Below are positions 1 to 11,642 of a DNA stretch of 64,000 nt, in pieces. The stretch's first letter is position 1, and each line of letters starts with the position of its first letter. The DNA is from Patella vulgata (Eukaryota > Mollusca > Gastropoda > Patellidae): NCBI RefSeq assembly GCF_932274485.2, contig NC_065883.2, forward strand, positions 77,551,059-77,615,058, read 5' to 3'. The position numbers and the translations under genes were made by a program. The notes under the pieces were generated by a model, which was not told the origin of the DNA, did not search any database, and saw only the letters and a program-made list of their open reading frames with translations.

Positions 1-167
1 CCTCCCGGAGCGGCGCGCTCTCTAAAAAAATCTCGGGCACAGTTTACTCTTCTAAGTTTTCCGGTCGCTATTTAGTAACCCGGAGTTTGGTCCTCGTGTG
101 TGGTTTTGGATCTGGTGAGCGCTGATGAAATAAGTTCATTAACATACAAGCGAGCGATCGCTTACGG

Positions 168-440
168 TCAAAGAAAAATTTCTTTTCAGATTTTTTTTAA
201 CAATTTCTTCTCCAAAATTTCTCTCACAAAAAAATTCTAAATTTTTTTCTAGTATTTTTCTCTGTAAAATTATTTTCTAGTATTTTTCTCTGTAAAATTA
301 TTTTCTACGGAATGTTTTTTTGTAAAACCAATTTTTCGGAAAAATTCGAATTTTGTTTTTTGTGACAGAAAATTTTTTTCGTCAAAAAAATTTTGAAGAA
401 AAAAAAATCGGAATTTTTTTTTTTTGGCGGCGGGGGCTAT
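168..440. repeat. A/T homopolymer-rich low-complexity tract
   Basis: Runs of A and T separated by short mixed words such as ATTTTCTAGTATTTTTCTC, which occurs twice in tandem near 247-300. No coding signal. The short minus-strand open frame here is a by-product of the composition. Confidence 0.7.
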
Positions 441-545
441 TTGTAAAACGAACATCGTAATGACCTTGACCTTCCTTCATCGGCGCTCATCAAAGTATCC
501 ATATACTATTTTATTAAAGACGTGAGTAGTTTTACCTATACCAGA

Positions 546-822
546 GAGAGGGGGGGGGAGAAGGTTAACATACACTAGACACAAACTGGGTCATTTCGGG
601 ACTAACATATGCTTCAATTTTATTTCAATAATTTGCTTGCTCTTAGGGGTCTTTAGCAGTGGGAGGAAACCGGAGGACCCGAGAAAAACCCACGAGGTTC
701 GAAAGACAACCCTACTCCTTTTCACGTACAACCGGGGGATAGAAACTACGTCAGTTGACTCAATGACAGACTTCAGTGATAAAACGCACACGCGCTAACC
801 ATTCGGCCATCCAACCCCCATA
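546..822 (-). repeat. SINE-A copy, near full length
   Basis: Read on the minus strand it starts at the tRNA-like head (complement of CCATTCGGCCATCCAACC at 803-820), passes through the conserved core and ends in the GTTAA tail with a (CT)n tract, seen here as the GA/G run at 544-560. Confidence 0.9.
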
Positions 823-1014
823 TACCAAATAGAAGCGGCTTATAGCTGATTGCTGATACAGTGGTAAATAATATATAGTGTTTTAGATACATCAGAATAT
901 AATGGGCAACTTACGAAAAAATGTTCAGAATCTTCAAATCGATGATTGCAGTTGCAAGATGGGTTTATATTTGTTTAAGACATAATAAGAAAGTCACAAT
1001 CTGCATTGGATGAT

Positions 1015-1175
1015 CTTATTGTTTCTTTGCCTTGCAAAATGAATTTGGTATAATACGATCTTTTTGTTTTAATGTTTGTTTGAAAGTAGTAAGAGATGCC
1101 GGAATTCTTATACTGATATCAAGTTTGTTCCAGACTTTAGTTGAAGAGACTCCGAAAGAGTTCGATCAGATTTTT
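1015..1175 (-). pseudogene. LINE reverse-transcriptase C-terminal relic
   Basis: The minus-strand translation reads FGVSSTKVWNKLDISIRIP followed by SLTTFKQTLKQ. This matches the usual C-terminal signature of CR1/L2/Jockey-type LINE proteins (xxWNxLPxxIRxxxSLxxFKxxLK). Stops interrupt it upstream and no palm domain is present, so it is a 3'-end fragment of a LINE. Confidence 0.65.
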
Positions 1176-1215
1176 GTTTTGCTTTGATATTCTGAAATAT
1201 ATTTATTGGTTCTAA

Positions 1216-1889
1216 GAATAAAGGTATTTATGCTCATTGACTTCTTTTATAGAAATCTGACCAAATCTAAGGACTGGAAGAGGTGTATTTTTCTTGTTAG
1301 TGAGCGCCAGTGTTACCTGTGTGTGGGGCTAGGGGGGGGGGTCAGCCATGTTTTAACCTATTTAGTCAGTTTTTCCAAGTCATTATAAATGGTATCGGCA
1401 TTAGCAGCTGGATTATTACGCAAAACGTTAATTGTACAAAGTGTGTAGATTCTGAAGAGCCCATAATTTTTATCCCATTCAGATGTGGAGATTCAATAAT
1501 TTAGGATAATTTGGTGTGATTTCATCACAAAACAAAATCATACTTCGATACCGGAAAGTCTATGATGTGAAAATTACTACTATCTGGGATTTTCGAATGG
1601 CTAATGGGCTTTTTCAAAAGAAGAGTCCCAACGAATATTTGTATTCAAATTTGAAAGATTCACCCCCGCCCCTTATAAACTATCCGTTGCGATGGCAAGG
1701 AGAACTCCGTATGGAAATGTTCAAGAAATTAGGTCGTCCAACATAGGGATCGAACTCGAGACCCCTTCGTTAGGGAAGGGCATTGTTGGTTATTAGAGTT
1801 TAAATGAAGCTGGTATTGAGAGTTATTTCCCCTTGTTTAATTTTGCGTGTAGACTAACGAAACATTTAAATGACAACACGACTTGATTC
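1216..1889. other. No gene recognised
   Basis: Short open frames only, with no domain signature. A stretch around 1729-1775 (GGGATCGAACTCGAGACC) resembles the box-B part of a SINE-B copy on the minus strand and is probably a worn fragment. Confidence 0.5.
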
Positions 1890-2145
1890 AGAAGCCCCGG
1901 ATGATTCTGTGAGTAAGACGCGTGCTCGCTAACAAGGCGCTTTCGGGTTTGATCCCGGTGTTGGCCGAGTAAGTTGCTCGGAATTTTCCTGAGAGGGCCT
2001 GTCTAAGGACAGTGTCTAGTCGTTCGGATGTTGTGTGCGTAAAAGAACCTTTGAAAGGTGGAATTAGAAAGAGTCCTAAGCGCCGTAGTCCCGCTGCTGT
2101 TCGGGCAAAAATTTCACTCGTAGCTCACTTCATGGCAATGTAAGT
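1890..2145 (+). repeat. SINE-B copy, old and diverged
   Basis: Head-like GATTCTGTGAGTAAGACGCG, box-B-like GGGTTTGATCCCGGTG, then recognisable body words (GGACAGTGTCTAGTCGTTCG, GTAAAAGAACC, GCTGTTCGGGCAAAA). More diverged than most SINE-B copies here. Confidence 0.7.
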
Positions 2146-2315
2146 TATGACTTCGGTCCCGGGCGTGACAAGGGGTAGAGTCACCTGGCTTATCTTTTTC
2201 GGTTTTTTTTTCTGTTTCTGACCCTGCAAGCGAATTATCGCGTCGGTGGGGAGTCAGTTCGTATCTGGGTTTTGAGGAAATGACCAGGAATTCACAAGTC
2301 GTATAGAGGTTAAGA

Positions 2316-2460
2316 ATCAAAATGTCGTATAGAAACGTCACATGAAAATGTTGTATATAGAAACGTCACGTGAAAATGTCGTATAGAAACGTCACGTGAA
2401 AAAGTCGTATAAAAACGTCACATCAAAATGTCGTATAGAAACGTCGTATCAAAATGTATG
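2316..2460. repeat. Short tandem array, about 26-bp unit with CACGTG/CACATG
   Basis: About five units of AGAAACGTCACGTGAAAATG plus CGTAT. Units keep an ACGTCAC core and either CACGTG or CACATC/CACATG. No gene starts nearby, so regulatory use is only a possibility. Confidence 0.75.
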
Positions 2461-3304
2461 TATAATGACGTATTTCTAAAGATTTACTCAAATAGCCAGC
2501 TGTGTGAGAAAATGTACAGGTTGTCGTTTAAACAGTATGTAGCTACATGTATCAGCACATATCTAGCTGAACATGTTGTGCACAAATAAATTATTTATTT
2601 ATTTATTTATTTTTCCAAGAGATGATAATATGAAGTTACATGATAATAAGATGAGAAAGTTTTGATGAGAGAAAAAGTAATGATGTCATGAATGATCAGC
2701 CTCTTGAAGATACCCCACAAAAACCTGCTTAAATTAAAACTAGGTTTGTTTTCAATGGGGTCCTTGTGGGAGCATCAGGTCATGTCATCGTAGCTGGCCA
2801 GATTTAATTGTGAAAGATTAAGGATGAAATATGACAAGGAGTGAAAGCTAGTAGTTTTCTTCAATTTTATACAGCAAAGACGTATCACGGGAAAAAAATG
2901 CACTTTTACCTGCTTCGATTTCATAGATTTCACACAGTAGAGGCTTAACAATAATTTCAATAATACGTAACTAACCATAAAAATGCTTTGGCAAGAGATT
3001 TTGTTTTTTAAGAAAATACAACATTTTTGCTCTCAATAGTGATATTTGGAACACCCCATATACGACATTTTGAAATCATTTCCATAAAAAAACAGTTTTT
3101 ATAGGCTTAGAAATGCGACAACTTGACGAAAAGAAACACAAGAAAATTATCATTCGGGAGAAGCAAAAACGTAAATTTTGTAAAATATGCCAAATACGAC
3201 TTTTTGACTTCCCACCAATGAATGTTAGATGTCGACATAGTTAGAGCCTAGTAGACGTTAAATCATACCCAGGCCAGCTTTCCCTAGACCAGTGTCAATT
3301 CCAA
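2461..3304. other. No gene recognised
   Basis: AT-rich sequence with a short TTTA microsatellite at 2590-2612. The small minus-strand frame at 2775-2978 has no recognisable domain. No tRNA-like boxes. Confidence 0.5.
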
Positions 3305-3440
3305 GAGAGAGAGAGAGAGAGAGGTGGGTGACGTACATTCAAATTAGGTCAGACCAGTAATTGTGCCCAGCTGTTCGAATAAATTATTATCATGTCATTT
3401 GGAATATTTGTATACAACAGTGCGAGATGTATGTCAAGTC
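3305..3440 (+). repeat. Dispersed repeat paired with 11590-11780
   Basis: A (GA)n run followed by ATTCAAATTAGGTCAGA and then AATAAATTATTATCATGTCA and GTGAGATGTAT-like sequence. The same order occurs at 11590-11780 in the same orientation. The family is not identified. Confidence 0.7.
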
Positions 3441-3489
3441 TTTATATTAACGATTAATACACGATATCTATTTAATATTAACTGCAGAT

Positions 3490-3615
3490 ACTCGACATGT
3501 CGGGACTAACATATTTCATTTCAATAATTCGCTTAGCGCAAGTACGTGGATCGGAGGAAATCGGAAGACCCGGAGAAAACCCACGAGGTTGGACACGCGA
3601 CCCTCTCTCTCTGCA
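3490..3615 (-). repeat. SINE-A fragment
   Basis: Contains CGGGACTAACATAT, AATAATTCGCTT and GGAGAAAACCCACGAGGTTG, that is the core and 3' half of SINE-A. The tRNA-like head is missing. Confidence 0.8.
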
Positions 3616-3964
3616 TGACACACCAATCATCTACTTGACAATATACATCCGGACAGCGGAAAGGCTGGCCTCCAAATCCGGTTTATTAGAAAAAAAGATA
3701 AAGTTATTAACATATCCTTGAAGATTTCCTACGCCTCATTAATATGCTAGATCATACGTTCTTACACCTTGTTAGTATATTTGTTCAGACATGCTGATTA
3801 ACCGGTGTCGTTACTACACAGGCCATGTTTGTCAAACACGAGGAAAAGGTTGCACATTATAATCAGACATGCCTAATTATTTTGATTAAGAAGTAAGACA
3901 TGAAGTGTGAGTTAACTTCCTTCTTAACGGACCGGTGACGGAGGCCATATTTGAAAATGAAATT

Positions 3965-4065
3965 TGGTTTAATGCCTTATGTTTCTGCGCTAATAAAAAT
4001 GGGCATACGCCAAGCAGTGTGCTATGAGGAAAATTTTACCTCAATAGTAGCGTGACTGAATACTG
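3965..4065 (-). repeat. SINE-B 3'-part fragment
   Basis: GGGCATACGCCA followed by GTGTGCTATGAGGAAAATTTT is the 3' half of SINE-B in antisense. The tail and head are missing. Confidence 0.7.
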
Positions 4066-4143
4066 TAGCAGTGAGGATCTGGCTGTTCAGATAATAACTA
4101 AAGACTGGAACTATCCTTGAGACTATTTATTACCGGAAAAGAT

Positions 4144-5198
4144 TTAAAGATACATTCCCGCGTACAAACTGGGTGATTTAATGGTATATATGAACTAAAA
4201 ACATATTCAAACTAATTAATTTGTCATAATTTTGCTTCAAATCCTTCTCAAACATTCTAATTGCGAAGGAATGCCCTGCTATAACTATAATAATTCGATC
4301 AAACCAGGTCATGTTTACGTCACATGACTTACCTCTCTTGGAAGTCAGAGGAGAATTCATTGCATACATAAGACGATGTTGTCTTTAATCGCTTACTATT
4401 TATTACAAATATCGAATCCTAATTAAATTCTCGGATTGTCCACTACCCGCGTCTTTTTCCGTCATTTTTATCTCAGAAAGTGTTGTACGTCTAACTCTTC
4501 ATAAAGTTTATCAACTTGTACATCAAGCGCTCAATGTTCGCGTGTGACCTTTGACATCACGCGTGCAGAAATTCCTAATCGTCGGGCTGTCGATTCAGGG
4601 AACCCTTACATTTTTGTCCTGTATACACTCCATGAGTGTTTTTCGGGGAATCCAGTATTTTTCTAGTAAGATTGGATATCTCTACTTTCCATATCTGCCT
4701 ATGGCAAGTCGTTTTTAGACTTCAGATTTTATAGAAATTATTAATTAGACCTTTATTTATATGACAAGCTCAAAATCAACTCTGTAGACCTTCGGGTGGC
4801 TTGGATACAGCTTGGATTTAAACAGTCGCCCATTTAAAATTAAATCAAAAAATGTCCGGCCAAGATAACGTTTACCGTTAGTCACTGACGTCACTACCGG
4901 AAATTGGTGATGAAAGGCCTACCAAACGAGGGTACCATAGCCATTGAGAATCTTACTTGATAATCGAGAATATGTGGGTGGAGTTTCGTCTTTCAATCAA
5001 ACGATCGGTAATTCTCGTAGACGGTGTGGACACAGTTGATGCCTATTTCTAGTCCAAACTTCCAACAGTGACAACTCCGTTCAGAATAAATTAATTTGAC
5101 TGAAATTTTCAATATTTTCTTTTTTTATCATCTATTTTTAAATTATTATAGCAAGAATGACCAACTCTTTATTAAACTCTTAACTAATGTATCTTTAA
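4144..5198. repeat. 1.05-kb element with TTAAAGATACATT ends; inner part repeated at 49.4 kb
   Basis: Begins TTAAAGATACATTCCCGCG and ends AATGTATCTTTAA, matching the end sequence of the smaller MITEs at 12882, 31460 and 59786. Its first ~550 bp recur in direct orientation at 49398-49883, with a short deletion there. No transposase frame is visible, so it looks non-autonomous. Confidence 0.55.
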
Positions 5199-5234
5199 CG
5201 TCTAATTAATAATGGACAGTTGTTATTCGTAACA

Positions 5235-5362
5235 AGTGTAGGCCATAGTGCCGCTGTCCGGGCAAAATTGTCCTCATAACGCACTGTATGGGCGATATGC
5301 CCGTCTTTATTAACCCTGTCGGAGCCAAGCAGCAGGAGGTTAAACCCCATTTCATTTCATGT
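5235..5362 (+). repeat. SINE-B 3' fragment with ATTTC tail
   Basis: GCCGCTGTCCGGGCAAAATT, GCACTGTATGGGCG and a GGTTAAACCCCATTTCATTTC tail are intact. The 5' half is absent, as expected for a 5'-truncated retroposed copy. Confidence 0.85.
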
Positions 5363-5603
5363 CATATAAAAAGCCTTCACTTTGAAAAATAAATCTGCGA
5401 TATCACCACAGTGGAAGCGGACGTAAAATACAACTAACTCACACACACAGAATAAATCATCGCCTCTCACCGAAAACAATTTGAGAAATGATTTATGTCT
5501 ATATCTTGTTGACAAGTTTTAAAGTGTTGTACTTGTTTTAAGATGAATGTGTTTTCTCCGGGCGGCTATATTAGATATCTCGTTTGGGCTATATATATTT
5601 GTT

Positions 5604-5791
5604 AAGACCAGCTCAATTTTTGTCAAGGTCGTTGTGATGTAAATAAGGTTAGGGCACGTGATCGTTGGCGAGATTTTAGGTTAGGGTTAGGGTAAGCATT
5701 GAGGCTAGGCCAAGGGTAAGGGTTAGGGTTGGGATTAGCGCTAGCTCTGTTTATATCTCGTGATCTATGACGACAAATTGAGCTGACCTTA
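5604..5791 (+). mobile_element. MITE with telomere-like TTAGGG words inside (copy 1)
   Basis: The ends are inverted: left AAGACCAGCTCAATTTTTGT, right complement AAGGTCAGCTCAATTTGTCG, about 22 bp each. The inside carries irregular TTAGGG/TAAGGG words on one strand. An inverted second copy with the same order of words lies at 15017-15205. At about 190 bp with no coding sequence it is a non-autonomous DNA element of unassigned superfamily. Confidence 0.7.
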
Positions 5792-6118
5792 TCATTTAGC
5801 ACTAACCAACCGGTTTGTTTCTGCATGTGCGGAGGTCAGGCCACAACAGTCTTACAGGCTGTGTTAAGATAACCGGTTTGTTTCTGTATATGCGGAAGTT
5901 GGGAAGGACCTGGAACACTTGTTGTGGTTCCCCGTAAACTAGAAAAAAGATTTAAAGATGATATAATTTTACAAATAATAATTAAAGATATGTTGCCAGG
6001 CAACGAAACATACGCCCGACGTCAACAAAGGTTATGAAGACGGGTTTTTATTCTAATTATCCAGTCTTTTTTACCTTTACTGAGCGTTAAAGTAGCTTAT
6101 GCTAGGTTCCCACTACCA

Positions 6119-6498
6119 CGAAATGAAATGAAATGAAATGGGGTTTAACGTCCTACTGTTCTGCTCCTATACTGGGCTAATGAGGACGGACATACGCCAT
6201 ACGGTGTGCTATGAGGGAAATTTTGCCCGGGAAGCGGCACTATCTCCTCCTCTTATATCGAATTCCAACTGCCAAGGGATCTTTTACGTGTAATCTAATG
6301 TATACACGGGACCTCGGTTTTTCGTCTCATCCGAAGGACTAGACAGTTGTCCTTGTCAGGCCCTCCGTCCTGCATCACTGACAAGGGGGAACCACGTCGG
6401 AAAATCTGGATGAACTTTCTCGGCCAATACAGGGATCGAACACCCGACCTCCAGGTTAGCGAGCCAGCGTCTTACCCACTTAGCCACTTAATCGTGGT
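6119..6498 (-). repeat. SINE-B, nearly complete
   Basis: Starts on the plus strand with (GAAAT)n, GGGGTTTAACGTCCTACTG, and runs through to TCTTACCCACTTAGCCACTT, the complement of the tRNA-like head. Body well conserved. Confidence 0.92.
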
Positions 6499-6844
6499 GA
6501 TCCTATCAGGTCTTATCATACCTTTATTTGTAACAAGGGACTCGAAAAACCTGGCTAAACATATTCCAGAAGTCATGTCAAACGGTATCGGCATATTTAT
6601 CACGCATTTATCTTGTGTACGGTAATAGGAGCATTTTCAAAAAAACTAATTAAAATTTGTTGATATTTAATAGGATTCGTCGATTCAATAACGCATATCA
6701 ATTTCATTCCGATCTGATGGTAACTTTTGTCGTTGGAGCGTTCAAGAGGTTCTACAAAGTAAAATAAGGGCTATAACTCTAGAACAGGTTGTTCCTCTGT
6801 CAATTTTAAAAGTATCGGATTATGAATGTAATCTGTAGAGTGTT

Positions 6845-8822
6845 CACAAGATAATGTAGACCACGGCTGGGCGAAGATAATGTAGACCACGGCTGGGCGG
6901 AGATAATGTAGACCACGGTTGGGCGGAGATAATGTAGACCACGGATGGGCGGAGATAATGTAGACCAGGACTGGACGGAGATAATGTAGACCACGGCTGG
7001 GCGGAGATAATGTAGACCACGGCTGGGCGGAGATAATGTAGACCACGGCTGGGCGGAGATAATGTAGACCATGACTGGACGGAGATAATGTAGACCACGA
7101 CGAAACGGAGATAATGTAGACCACGGCTAGACGGAGATAATGTAGACCACGACTGGACGGAGATAATGTAGACCACGACTGGACGGAGATAATGTAGACC
7201 ACGGCTGGGCGGAGATAATGTAGACCACGGCTGGGCGGAGATAATGTAGACCACAACAAAACGGAGATAATGTAGACCACGACTGGACGGAGATAATGTA
7301 GACCACGACTGGACGGAGATAATGTAGATCACGACTGGACGGAGATAATGTAGACCACGACTGGACGGAGATAATGTAGATCACGGCTTGACGGAGAGAG
7401 TAGATCACGGCTGGACGGAGATAATGTAGATCACGACTGGACGGAGATAATGTAGACCACGACTGGACGGAGATAATGTAGATCACGACTGGACGGAGAT
7501 AATGTAGATCACGACTGGACGGAGATAATGTAGACAACGACTGGACGGAGATAATGTAGACCACGACTGGACGGAGATAATGTAGATCACGACTGGACGG
7601 AGATAATGTAGATCACGACTGGACGGAGATAATGTAGACAACGACTGGACGGAGATAATGTAGATCACGACTGGACGGAGAGAGTAGATCACGGCTGGAC
7701 GGAGAGAGTAGATCACGGCTGGACGGAGAGAGTGTAGATCACGGCTGGACGGAGAGAGTGTAGATCACGACTGGACGGAGAGAGTAGATCACGACTGGAC
7801 GGAGATAATGTAGACCACGACTGGACGGAGATAATGTAGACAACGACTGGACGGAGATAATGTAGATCACGACTGGACGGAGAGAGTAGATCACGGCTGG
7901 ACGGAGATAATGTAGACAACGACTGGACGGAGATAATGTAGATCACGACTGGACGGAGATAATGTAGACAACGACTGGACGGAGATAATGTAGATCACGA
8001 CTGGACGGAGATAATGTAGACAACGACTGGACGGAGATAATGTAGATCACGACTGGACGGAGAGAGTAGATCACGGCTGGACGGAGATAATGTAGATCAC
8101 GGCTGGACGGAGGGAGTGTAGACCTCGACTTGACGGAGAGAGTGTAGACAACGACTGGACGGAGATAATGTAGATCACGACTGGACGGAGAGAGTAGATC
8201 ACGGCTGGACGGAGATAATGTAGATCACGACTGGACGGAGATAATGTAGACAACGACTGGACGGAGATAATGTAGATCACGACTGGACGGAGAGTGTAGA
8301 TCACGGCTGGACGGAGAGAGTGTAGATCACGACTGGACGGAGAGAGTAGATCACGACTGGACGGAGATAATGTAGACCACGACTGGACGGAGATAATGTA
8401 GACAACGACTGGACGGAGATAATGTAGATCACGACTGGACGGAGAGAGTAGATCACGGCTGGACGGAGATAATGTAGACAACGACTGGACGGAGATAATG
8501 TAGATCACGACTGGACGGAGATAATGTAGACAACGACTGGACGGAGATAATGTAGATCACGACTGGACGGAGAGAGTAGATCACGGCTGGACGGAGAGAG
8601 TAGATCACGGCTGGACGGAGAGAGTGTAGATCACGGCTGGACGGAGAGAGTGTAGATCACGACTGGACGGAGAGAGTAGATCACGACTGGACGGAGATAA
8701 TGTAGACAACGACTGGACGGAGATAATGTAGATCACGACTGGACGGAGAGAGTAGATCACGGCTGGACGGAGATAATGTAGACCTCGACTGGACGGAGAG
8801 AGTGTAGACCACGGCTGGACGG
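6845..8822. repeat. 26-bp minisatellite, about 77 units, with higher-order blocks
   Basis: Unit AGATAATGTAGACCACGGCT plus GGGCGG, with variants GACTGGACGG, GATCACGA and shortened AGAGAGTAGATC units. The left end (6845-7260) is rich in the GGCTGGGCGG type and the right end in GACTGGACGG types. Variant order from about 7735 to 8010 repeats 562 bp downstream (8297 onward), and another block recurs about 892 bp apart (7683 and 8575). Because 26 is not a multiple of 3, the same peptide string appears in all three minus frames. These long open frames are a composition effect and not evidence of a gene. Confidence 0.97.
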
Positions 8823-9099
8823 TGACATACACAACATAGACTATATTTCAATGTGGGCGTATAACAAAACAAAATATAATTCTTCTTTTTTATTCAAATT
8901 TACTAGTCGGTGTTTTAGTAAAACTATGATATATTATGACAGGGGCGAGTAGGGGAGTGGGGGGGCTGTATATGAGATAAAATTGTAACAGGGACGAGTT
9001 GGGGTGAGTAAGAGGGGGATGTATATATCTATATATATCATATGAATCAATCTATTTATAAATACGAACTGTCTGGAATAGAATTTATATTGATATAAG
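8823..9099. other. No gene; AT-rich with G-rich patches
   Basis: Two similar G-rich phrases (ACAGGGGCGAGTAGGGGAGT and ACAGGGACGAGTTGGGG) 60 bp apart, otherwise featureless. Confidence 0.5.
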
Positions 9100-9103
9100 T
9101 GGG

Positions 9104-9104
<1 letters not shown>

Positions 9105-9161
<57 letters not shown>
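9105..9161. repeat. (TA)n microsatellite
   Basis: An almost uninterrupted run of about 27 TA dinucleotides. Confidence 0.95.
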
Positions 9162-9267
9162 CCTATTATCATTATAGGAGTTGGTTACAGATTAAGAATC
9201 TCGTCATCGTAATATTTGGGGGGGGGGGGGAATGGTTAGCGAGTACGCGTTGTGGCATAAGGTTTGT

Positions 9268-9526
9268 GGGAGCCACGGTGGCTAAGTGGGTAAGGCGCTG
9301 GCTCGCTAGTCTGGAGATCGTGTTTTCGATCCCTGCATTGGTCGAGAAAGTCATCGGGATTTTCCGACGTGGATTTCCCTTGTCAGTGGTGCAGGACGGA
9401 GGGCCTGACAAGGACAGCTGTCTAGTTATTCGGATGAGACGCAAACCCAAGGTCCCGTGTATACATTGGCGTGCACGTAAAAGTTACTTGGCAGTTGTAA
9501 TTCGATATAAAAGTAGTGCCGCTGCC
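9268..9526 (+). repeat. SINE-B, sense arm of an inverted pair
   Basis: Has the head GGGAGCCACGGTGGCTAAGT, box B GTTTTCGATCCCTGC and body through GATATAAAAGTAGTGCCGCT. It then joins directly to an antisense SINE-B at 9527, so the two arms can pair. Confidence 0.9.
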
Positions 9527-9900
9527 CAATTGTCAAGGATTCTTTTACGTGCACGCCATCGTGTATACGAGATCTCAGTTTTTCGTTCCATCCTAACGAC
9601 TAGACACTGTTCCTTGTCAGATCTGACAAGGGGGAATCACGTCGGAAAATTCCACTGAGCGTTCTCGACCAATACTGAAAGCGAACTTGAGACCTCCAGG
9701 GCCCTGTATCTCCAAATCTTAGCTAAAGACAAAATCCAAATTTTAGTATATACTTAAATTTTGATTGGCTAAGCACTAAAATCAATCTAATATTATCTAA
9801 TCAAATTACTAAAATTTGGATTTTATCTTAGTTAAAATTTCGTGAAACAGGCTCCTGGTTAGCGAGCCAGCGTCTTACACACTGAGCCAGCGTTGCCCGG
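9527..9900 (-). repeat. SINE-B, antisense arm, split by a MITE
   Basis: Reads CAAGGATTCTTTTACGTGCA through CCGATTTTCC-type body to GAGACCTCCAGG, is interrupted at 9701-9857, then resumes with TTAGCGAGCCAGCGTCTTAC. Confidence 0.85.
9701..9857. mobile_element. Small MITE inserted in the SINE-B
   Basis: The insertion is bounded by imperfect inverted repeats of about 48 bp: left CCCTGTATCTCCAAATCTTA, right complement GCCTGTTTCACGAAATTTTA, both continuing to ATCCAAATTTTAGTA. It interrupts the SINE between CCTCCAGG and TTAGCGAGCC, which are adjacent in intact copies such as 53277-53650. Confidence 0.75.
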
Positions 9901-10006
9901 GCGAATGAAATAAATGAAATATGCGAAAACGTAATAATAATATGAGTGAATACAAACTAGATGGAGAAAACACTAAACTAACATTCCGATCTTAAAGTGG
10001 ACCACA

Positions 10007-10495
10007 TAATGTGGTGTTCTACAAACCTAATACATGTCCTGTCTTATGTACGACATCTGTCAATAATATATCTAGACGAGGTGGTACCAGGTGTTCTAGA
10101 TATAGTAAGCATACCCTGTCTCATGTATAACATCTATCAATACTATATATCTAAACTAGGTGGTATCAGGTGTTCTAGATAGAGAAAGCAGACCCTGTCT
10201 CACACATGATACCCATCACTACCTATAGCTAGAGGATGTACAACGCCTATCAATGCTATATATCTAAACTAGGTGGTATCAGGTGTTCTAGATAGAGTAA
10301 ACATACCCTGTCTCATGTACAACACCTACCAATACTGTATAACTACACTAGGTGGTACCAGATGTTCTAGATAGAGTAGGCATACCCTGTCTCATGTACA
10401 ACATCTATCAATACTATATATCTAGACTTAGTGGCATCGGGTGTTCTAGAAAGAGTAAGCTTACCATGTCTTATGTACAACATATATAATCAATA
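10007..10495. repeat. Tandem array, about 80-bp unit
   Basis: Roughly six diverged units containing GGTGTTCTAGATAGAGTAA, CCCTGTCTCATGTACAAC and ATCAATACTATATATCTA. It is followed by an (ATA)n run at 10500-10522. Confidence 0.85.
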
Positions 10496-10522
10496 CTATA
10501 ATAATAATAATAATAATAATAA

Positions 10523-10720
10523 TTGTTTATGCAATATCCAAGGCCCTCGGCCCAAAGTACAAGTGGTACAATGATTTACAAAAGAACATGAAAATATATA
10601 CATAATTATAAATAATTATAAACAGCTGATATATTTTCATCTAAACCTCATGCAACTATACACATAATTTGCTAGCTGAACCTGATTACACATAAGTGGT
10701 CGTGTCATGCTATCAATACT
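10523..10720. repeat. Dispersed repeat, likely LINE 3' end
   Basis: An (AATAAT)n run leading into ATTGTTTATGCAATATCCAA and GGCCCTCGGCCCAAAGTACA. This layout resembles the untranslated 3' end of an antisense LINE. The family is not identified. Confidence 0.4.
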
Positions 10721-10849
10721 ATATATATCCTGTCGCGTGTACCACTTATATAATGTTGAACCTATTTCATAAGATAAGTTATAGAGTAGAATTTATATAT
10801 GAAATTTGAACATTTTAAAATTTCTTTGCTTATCAGAATAGGGGAGGGG

Positions 10850-11215
10850 GGGGGGGGGCTCTATCAAAATGGGGTGGAATTCTTTGATTTTAAGAATAGG
10901 GTGAAATTCTTTAAATGTGGTGGATTTTTTGCTTATCAGTTGCAGTGGAATTCTTTGACTATCAGAATGGGGTGGAATTCTTTGACGATCAGAATGTAAT
11001 GGATTTCTTTTGACAATCAGAATGGAATGGAATTTTTTGACGATCAGAATGTAGTGGATTTCTTTTGACGATCAGAATGTAGTGGATTTCTTTTGACGAT
11101 CAGAATGGAGTATTTTCTTTTGACAATCAGAATGGGATGGAATTCTTTGATTATAAAAATAGGGTGGAATTCTTTAATCACCATATCGGGGTGGAATTCT
11201 TTATTCTAGAACTAC
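10850..11215. repeat. Tandem array, 27-28-bp unit
   Basis: About 13 diverged units of TCAGAATGGGGTGGAATTCT plus TTGACGA. Preceded by a (G)n run at 10844-10857. Plus-strand open frames through it are repeat artefacts. Confidence 0.85.
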
Positions 11216-11589
11216 AACCTCAAGAATTTAACAACCAAACTGTATATTCAATGACAACTTGAATAAAAAAAAAACCTGAAATATTTGACTGACAAAACAT
11301 CTGTCATCACGAACCCAGATATCTGTCGACCTTGAGTGTAAAATAAAATATAAATCTTATGTTAGCGTGTCATCCGGAAAACAAGGTTTAATTAGCTACC
11401 GTAAAATTCGGGAATATTTTTGTCAAACGTTGAGTAATACTGTGTAAAAACTGATATATCATAGTTAATATTGCATAGAATATGAATATATCATGGGTAG
11501 CATGTCATCACCGGTAGTATGAGTAATAACTAACTGAAAACATCTCCGTTGTCATTAATAAACTTCAACATGTCAAAATAAACACTGAT

Positions 11590-11611
11590 ACGGAGAGAGG
11601 GAGAGAGAGGG

Positions 11612-11642
<31 letters not shown>

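Noticed and set aside
5640-5735. Interstitial telomere or chromosome-fusion scar
   Set aside because: The TTAGGG-like words are irregular and belong to a MITE with a second inverted copy at 15.0 kb.
6771-8872. Long minus-strand frames with VYIISVQ...STLSPSSRGLHYLRP repeats, up to 169 residues
   Set aside because: They are the translation of the 26-bp minisatellite, appear in all three frames because 26 is not divisible by 3, and have no promoter, splice or domain evidence.
9266-9658. 130-residue plus frame and many similar 60-140-residue frames across the window
   Set aside because: They lie in SINE-A and SINE-B; recurring peptides such as GIFRRGFPLSVVQDG or VACPTSWVFSGSSGFLPLLK mark SINE sequence.
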